Origin: Herbaspirillum sp. GW103
Lineage (GTDB): Bacteria > Pseudomonadota > Gammaproteobacteria > Burkholderiales > Burkholderiaceae_D
Assembly (NCBI RefSeq): GCF_000261365.1
Contig: NZ_AJVC01000002.1
Coordinates: 372,001 to 436,000, forward strand
Length of the DNA: 64,000 bases
Reading direction: 5' to 3'
The translations under genes and the position numbers were made by a program. Shown here piece after piece: positions 60,531 through 64,000 of the stretch. The notes beneath the pieces are model-generated. The model was given only the letters and a program-made list of their open reading frames with translations, was not told the DNA's origin and ran no database searches. Positions within the stretch are counted from its first letter, which is position 1, and each line of letters begins with the position of its first letter.

Positions 60531-62074
60531 GCCGCGAAGAACAGCGTTTCATCGATGCCATCGGCCGCACCGGCCAGGGCGAGGCCGACCTGCAGCCCCT
60601 GCTGGCGGCGCTGCGCGACTGGCTGGCCGCGCTGGGCCAGGCACTGGCGCAAGCGGCGCTGCCCGGCGGCGGCTTGCAGTCTGTCTGCCCCATGGCGCGC
60701 CACATCGCCGCCTTGCAGGAAGACCGGATACGACAGGCACGCCGCCGTGAAGAACAATGGATTGCGCTCGCCCCCGCACGCGCGCTGGCCCAGCGCTTCG
60801 AGGGCAAGCTCATGCTGCTGGTGTTCGGCAAGTTCAATGCCGGTAAAAGCTCGCTATGCAACTTTCTCGCGCAGCGCTTCGGCCAGCGCCACCAGACGGT
60901 GCAGTATTTCCATCTGCAAGGCGGGCTATTGGTGGAGAGTGAAGTTCCTTTCCCTGAAGGCGCCACCGAAACCACGGCACGCCTGCAGGGCGTTTGCCTG
61001 GGCCAGGGCCTGGTACTGCTCGACACCCCCGGCCTGCACTCGGCCACCGACGAGAATGCGGCGCTGACGCAGCGTTTCCTCGACAGTGCCGATGCCGTAC
61101 TGTGGCTGACCAGTTCGACTTCGCCAGGACAAGTCCAGGAGCTCGATGAACTGGCGCGCGAACTGCGCCGTGGCAAGCCGCTGCTGCCGGTGCTCACGCG
61201 CAGCGACGTGATCGATGAGGATGAGGTGGACGGGCAGATCGTCAAGATCCTGCGCAACAAATCCGACGCCAACCGCGCCGACCAGGAAGCCGACGTGCGC
61301 GCCCGCGCTGCCGACAAGCTGCAATCGCTGGGCGTGGCGGTGCATCAGTTGAAGACGCCGGTGTCGGTCTCCGCGCATGTGGCCCGGACCGCCGGTGCCG
61401 ATGCCCAGGCGATGCAGGGGGCCGGCTTCGAGCGCCTGTATGCGGCGCTCGCCGAGTTGCTGGCGCCTGCCCTGTCCTATCGCGACCGCAAGCCGGCGGA
61501 GGTCCTGCTGCATCATCTGCAGGAGGATGTGCTGGCGCCCCTGCAAGCGCAGACTCTGCCCGCGCTGCAGGGCTTGCAGCAGCTGGTGCAGGATGAACTG
61601 GATGCACTGCCGGCCCGGCGTGCGCGCATCGTGCAACTGGCCTGGCGCGAGGTGATGCCGGGTCTGCCGGCCCTGCTGGAGCAGCATGCCGCCAGCGATG
61701 AGGTGGACGCTGTACTGGCCAGCCTGCACGCGCAACTGATGCACGCCTTCGAACGCCACGCACGCGCGGTACTGGACAGCCATGTGCTTCCGGCACCGGT
61801 ACCGGTGGCATTGGTTCTGCCGACCGGAAGCGGCTATGAACGCGTGGCCGGGGATCTGCCGCCGTCCTACGAAAAACTGTATGAGGCGATCGGACAAAGT
61901 GTACTGGCCGTGCTGGAGGAACTGGCCGATGAAGTGGCCAGCTACTGTACTGCCCGGATGGCTTCACTGTCTGATGCAGTGTCCGTGCAGCGGGCGCTGA
62001 TCGAAGAGCATGCGCGGCGGCTGGCGCAGCTGGAAGAAGATCTGCGTCAGCCACAGGCCATGGCGGCGCGCTGA
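60527..62074 (+). CDS. Dynamin-like GTPase, second of a tandem pair
   Basis: A 515-residue GTP-binding protein with a helical N-terminus (about 90 residues) before the G domain: G1 GKFNAGKS (101-108), G3 DTPG (166-169), G4 TRSD (224-227). A long helical region follows to the end. Paired dynamin-like proteins encoded side by side occur in several bacteria, where the two assemble together on membranes; whether this pair serves membrane repair, division or defence cannot be told. The first four bases overlap the preceding gene, indicating coupled synthesis. Confidence 0.78.
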   Translation: MSREEQRFIDAIGRTGQGEADLQPLLAALRDWLAALGQALAQAALPGGGLQSVCPMARHIAALQEDRIRQARRREEQWIALAPARALAQRFEGKLMLLVFGKFNAGKSSLCNFLAQRFGQRHQTVQYFHLQGGLLVESEVPFPEGATETTARLQGVCLGQGLVLLDTPGLHSATDENAALTQRFLDSADAVLWLTSSTSPGQVQELDELARELRRGKPLLPVLTRSDVIDEDEVDGQIVKILRNKSDANRADQEADVRARAADKLQSLGVAVHQLKTPVSVSAHVARTAGADAQAMQGAGFERLYAALAELLAPALSYRDRKPAEVLLHHLQEDVLAPLQAQTLPALQGLQQLVQDELDALPARRARIVQLAWREVMPGLPALLEQHAASDEVDAVLASLHAQLMHAFERHARAVLDSHVLPAPVPVALVLPTGSGYERVAGDLPPSYEKLYEAIGQSVLAVLEELADEVASYCTARMASLSDAVSVQRALIEEHARRLAQLEEDLRQPQAMAAR

Positions 62075-62085
62075 CGTCGCTGTCT

Positions 62086-62114
62086 GGCGAGATGGCGGCT
62101 CGCCTGGAATCTTT
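62086..62114 (+). terminator. Possible weak terminator after the GTPase pair
   Basis: 6-bp stem GGCGAG/CTCGCC (62086-62091, 62099-62104) followed by a mixed stretch ending TCTTTT. Weak T run. Confidence 0.4.
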
Positions 62115-62246
62115 TGGCGTGTTAAGGATCGCTTAATTTTGTCGACCTACAGTAAAGCATCGACGGTCAGCTCAGCAGTGGGCTGGCCCCGACGCTGCGC
62201 CATGGAGCGGCAGCACTTTCATCCTGAACCACGACAAGGAGCCATC

Positions 62247-62660
62247 ATGGACATCACCAAGATCACCGCCATCAGTGCCATCGTCTTCGGCCTCGCCGGC
62301 ATGGCTGCGCCATTGACCTACGCCCAGGACATGCAGGGCACGGTCGCCTACATGAACGGCGGCATCGGTGCCGGCGAGCAGGCCAAGCTGCGCGAGGCGG
62401 CCAAGGACTACAACCTGCGCCTGCTGTTTTCCGAAGCCAAGGATGGCGCCTACGTCAGCAACGTCAAGCTCGATGTCACCGATCATCACGACAAGAGCGT
62501 CTTTCATCTGCCCAGTGCCGGTCCCATGACCAACCTCAAGCTGCCAGCGGGACAGTACCAGGTCACCGCCATCTACAACGGCGTCAAGAAGACCAGCAAG
62601 GTCAGCGTGGGTGAAAAGCCCGTCTCCTTGAGCTTCAACTGGGTGCATCAGGATAACTGA
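62247..62660 (+). CDS. Small exported protein of unknown function with Ig-like fold
   Basis: A 137-residue protein with a signal peptide (hydrophobic AISAIVFGLAGMAAPLTYA, cleavage before QDMQG). The mature part (GGIGAGEQAKLREAAKDYNLRLLFSEAKDGAYVSNVKLDVTD and PAGQYQVTAIYNGVKKTSKVSV) looks like a carboxypeptidase-regulatory or transthyretin-like beta sandwich. No catalytic motif is visible. ATG 62247 has AAGGAG upstream; the longer frame from 62010 overlaps the GTPase gene and is rejected. It has its own AT-rich upstream region. Confidence 0.8.
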   Translation: MDITKITAISAIVFGLAGMAAPLTYAQDMQGTVAYMNGGIGAGEQAKLREAAKDYNLRLLFSEAKDGAYVSNVKLDVTDHHDKSVFHLPSAGPMTNLKLPAGQYQVTAIYNGVKKTSKVSVGEKPVSLSFNWVHQDN

Positions 62661-62713
62661 GTCCGCCTTCCCCCTTGGCCAGCCTCGGCCACCCCTCAAT
62701 ACCTGCCTGAACG

Positions 62714-62744
62714 CCGCCACCCTGCGCCATGAGCGCGGTGGCGG
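62714..62744 (+). promoter_or_regulatory. Stem-loop after the small exported protein gene
   Basis: Perfect stem CCGCCACC/GGTGGCGG (62714-62721, 62737-62744) with an inner GCGC/GCGC pairing. No T run; perhaps a factor-dependent terminator or a stability element. Confidence 0.5.
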
Positions 62745-62774
62745 TGCTCGCGCCCAAGCGGTCAGGCCAGAAGA

Positions 62775-62790
62775 ATGACAATTTTGTCAT
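62775..62790. promoter_or_regulatory. Palindrome upstream of the DUF5666-like gene
   Basis: ATGACAA-TT-TTGTCAT is a perfect 16-bp inverted repeat, followed by a second one, CATTCGAATG (62799-62808), and a possible -10 TAGAAT at 62824-62829. Together these look like an operator region for the gene at 62871. Confidence 0.5.
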
Positions 62791-62870
62791 CCGACCGTCA
62801 TTCGAATGTCGTGTTGTTTTGCCTAGAATCGATTCCGTCTATACGTGACATCATTCAGGTACCTCTTCCC

Positions 62871-63500
62871 ATGATCAAGACCATTTTCCACCAAGTGTTT
62901 CGTGGCGCACTGATCCCGGTGCTGCTGGCCAGTCATCTGGTGGCATCCCCGGCCATGGCGCAGACAGCGGCCCAGGTCGGCATCCGGGGCAGCATCGTCT
63001 CGGTGGGCAAGGACCAACTGGTGGTCAAGAACAACGAGGGTGGCCAGCAGAACGTGGTGCTGGACAAGGACACCCGCGTGGCCGCCATCTCCATTGCCGA
63101 CATCAATGACATCAAGCCCGGCAGCTATATCGGCGCGGCCGGCATCACCCAGCCGGACGGTTCGCAGAGGGCGCTGGAGGTGCACGTTTTCCCGCCCGCC
63201 ATGGCCGGTACCGGCGAGGGCCATCGTCCTTTCGACCTGGCCCCCAACAGCACCATGACCAATGGCACCGTGGGCGATGTCGTGGCCAGCCACGGCCGTA
63301 CCCTCACGCTGAAGTACAGGAACGGCGAGCAGAAGATCGTGGTACCCGAGGGGGTACCGGTGGTCAGCATCGAACCCGGTGATCGCTCGCTGCTGGCGGC
63401 TGGTGTGAAGGTGGTGGTGCGCGCGCGCAAGAATGTCGATGGCAGCCTGACGGCCATCAGCATCAGCGCCGGCAAGAACGGCATTACCCCGCCCATGTAG
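62871..63500 (+). CDS. Exported protein with tandem OB-like repeats (DUF5666-like)
   Basis: A 209-residue protein with a signal peptide ending SPAMA near residue 31. Two similar segments follow: VGIRGSIVSVGKDQLVVKNNEGGQQNVVLDKDTRVAAIS and GDVVASHGRTLTLKYRNGEQKIVVPEGVPVVSI, each followed by a DIKPG or IEPGD turn. This duplicated beta arrangement matches DUF5666-type periplasmic proteins of unknown function. The start is the ATG at 62871, just upstream of the signal peptide. Stands alone behind a palindromic control region. Confidence 0.8.
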   Translation: MIKTIFHQVFRGALIPVLLASHLVASPAMAQTAAQVGIRGSIVSVGKDQLVVKNNEGGQQNVVLDKDTRVAAISIADINDIKPGSYIGAAGITQPDGSQRALEVHVFPPAMAGTGEGHRPFDLAPNSTMTNGTVGDVVASHGRTLTLKYRNGEQKIVVPEGVPVVSIEPGDRSLLAAGVKVVVRARKNVDGSLTAISISAGKNGITPPM

Positions 63501-63523
63501 GCAGCTGCCGCGATCCACCTTGA

Positions 63524-64000
63524 TCAGCGGGATCTGAAGAGCGTACCGCGTAATCGGTGCAGATCCTCCGGCGTATCTACGTCGGCGAAGATCCCCGCAT
63601 CCTCCACCGCAATCTCCACCAGCGCCGGGCTTTCCAGCAAGGCCCGCGCGCCGCGATCTCCCCGCAGTGACAGCAAGGCCGGCAGATGCACCTGCGCAAA
63701 GCCGGCCGGATTGCCGCGCCGTCCCTGCATCACCGGCACCACCATCGACGCCCCCGCCGCCAGCGCATCGCGCAACTGTCGCAAGGTATCCGGCTGCACG
63801 CGTGGCATGTCGGCCAGTGCCACCAGCCATGCCGACGCATCTGCACTCTGCTGCAGAGCGCAGCGCAAGGAGGCGCTCATCTCGCGCGCAGCCTCCTGCG
63901 CCGTCAGGCAGACCGTGCAGCCAGCCTGTCGCAGGGCCTCGGCCAAGGGGCCCTCCGCATGCACCACCGCCAGTACCGGCATCACTTCCAGCAAGGCCGC
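63524..64000 (-). CDS. MobA-like NTP transferase (5' end outside window)
   Basis: The last 158 codons of a nucleotidyltransferase of the MobA/MocA type. The frame is open to the window edge, so the N-terminal nucleotide-binding motif is missing. Visible features: LVALADMPRVQPDTLRQL (the acidic metal-binding motif), GRRGNPAGFAQVHLPALLSLRGDRGARALL and DVDTPEDL. Such enzymes transfer CMP or GMP to molybdopterin for xanthine- or CO-dehydrogenase-type molybdoenzymes; which cofactor form cannot be told. Confidence 0.85.
   Translation of the reverse strand, partial: AALLEVMPVLAVVHAEGPLAEALRQAGCTVCLTAQEAAREMSASLRCALQQSADASAWLVALADMPRVQPDTLRQLRDALAAGASMVVPVMQGRRGNPAGFAQVHLPALLSLRGDRGARALLESPALVEIAVEDAGIFADVDTPEDLHRLRGTLFRSR

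Overview
The window is high-GC, densely coding DNA with no RNA genes, insertion sequences, prophage or CRISPR visible. Gene content (pst-pho locus with divergent ppk, cat/ben aromatic degradation, a wss-type cellulose operon, two chemoreceptors, sugar-acid genes, LysR regulators, an autotransporter) fits a soil- or plant-associated beta-proteobacterium of the Burkholderiales, most likely Oxalobacteraceae and Herbaspirillum-like. That assignment is an inference from protein style and gene order, not a search result.

Layout. 1-714: 3' end of a chemoreceptor. 848-3489 (minus): sixA and ppk. 3907-10924 (plus): pstSCAB, phoU, phoB, phoR; the ppk and pstS promoters diverge and each carries a Pho box with the same 15-base core. 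11406-13046: a second chemoreceptor. 13204-14947 (minus): dehydrogenase and FAH-type hydrolase for a deoxy-sugar acid, behind a GntR-type operator. 15299-18442 (minus): autotransporter. 18629-21368: LysR regulator diverging from two short-chain dehydrogenases. 21406-22923 (minus): argininosuccinate-lyase-like protein with a signal peptide. 23057-25482: LexA box, a 19-codon remnant that looks like the start of a VRR-NUC nuclease gene, and a Cas4-like nuclease/DinG-type helicase.

26075-41282 is one long cellulose operon: a BcsR/P-BcsQ fusion, bcsA, bcsB, bcsZ, bcsC, then four genes matching the wssF-G-H-I acetylation module, so the product is probably acetylated cellulose. 41447-47607 is a four-gene condensin-plus-nuclease cassette (kleisin, kite, short SMC, Toprim subunit) of the MksFEB-MksG / Wadjet (JetABCD) kind, which restricts plasmids. 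47645-59238 is benzoate catabolism: pcaD, catC and a CatM/BenM-like regulator on the minus strand, diverging from catB, catA, benABCD, a RidA-family gene, benK and benE. Together these take benzoate to catechol, cis,cis-muconate and 3-oxoadipate; the last steps (pcaIJ, pcaF) are not here. 59256-62074 holds two overlapping genes for dynamin-like GTPases. The window ends with two small exported proteins and the 5'-truncated part of a MobA-like nucleotidyltransferase.

The points most worth following are the SOS-controlled helicase with a deleted partner gene, the Wadjet-like cassette with a TTG start codon sitting in a hairpin loop, the dynamin-like pair, the BcsR/P-BcsQ fusion, the exported lyase, and several clean palindromic operators. 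All functional statements come from reading sequence motifs; no database search was run.
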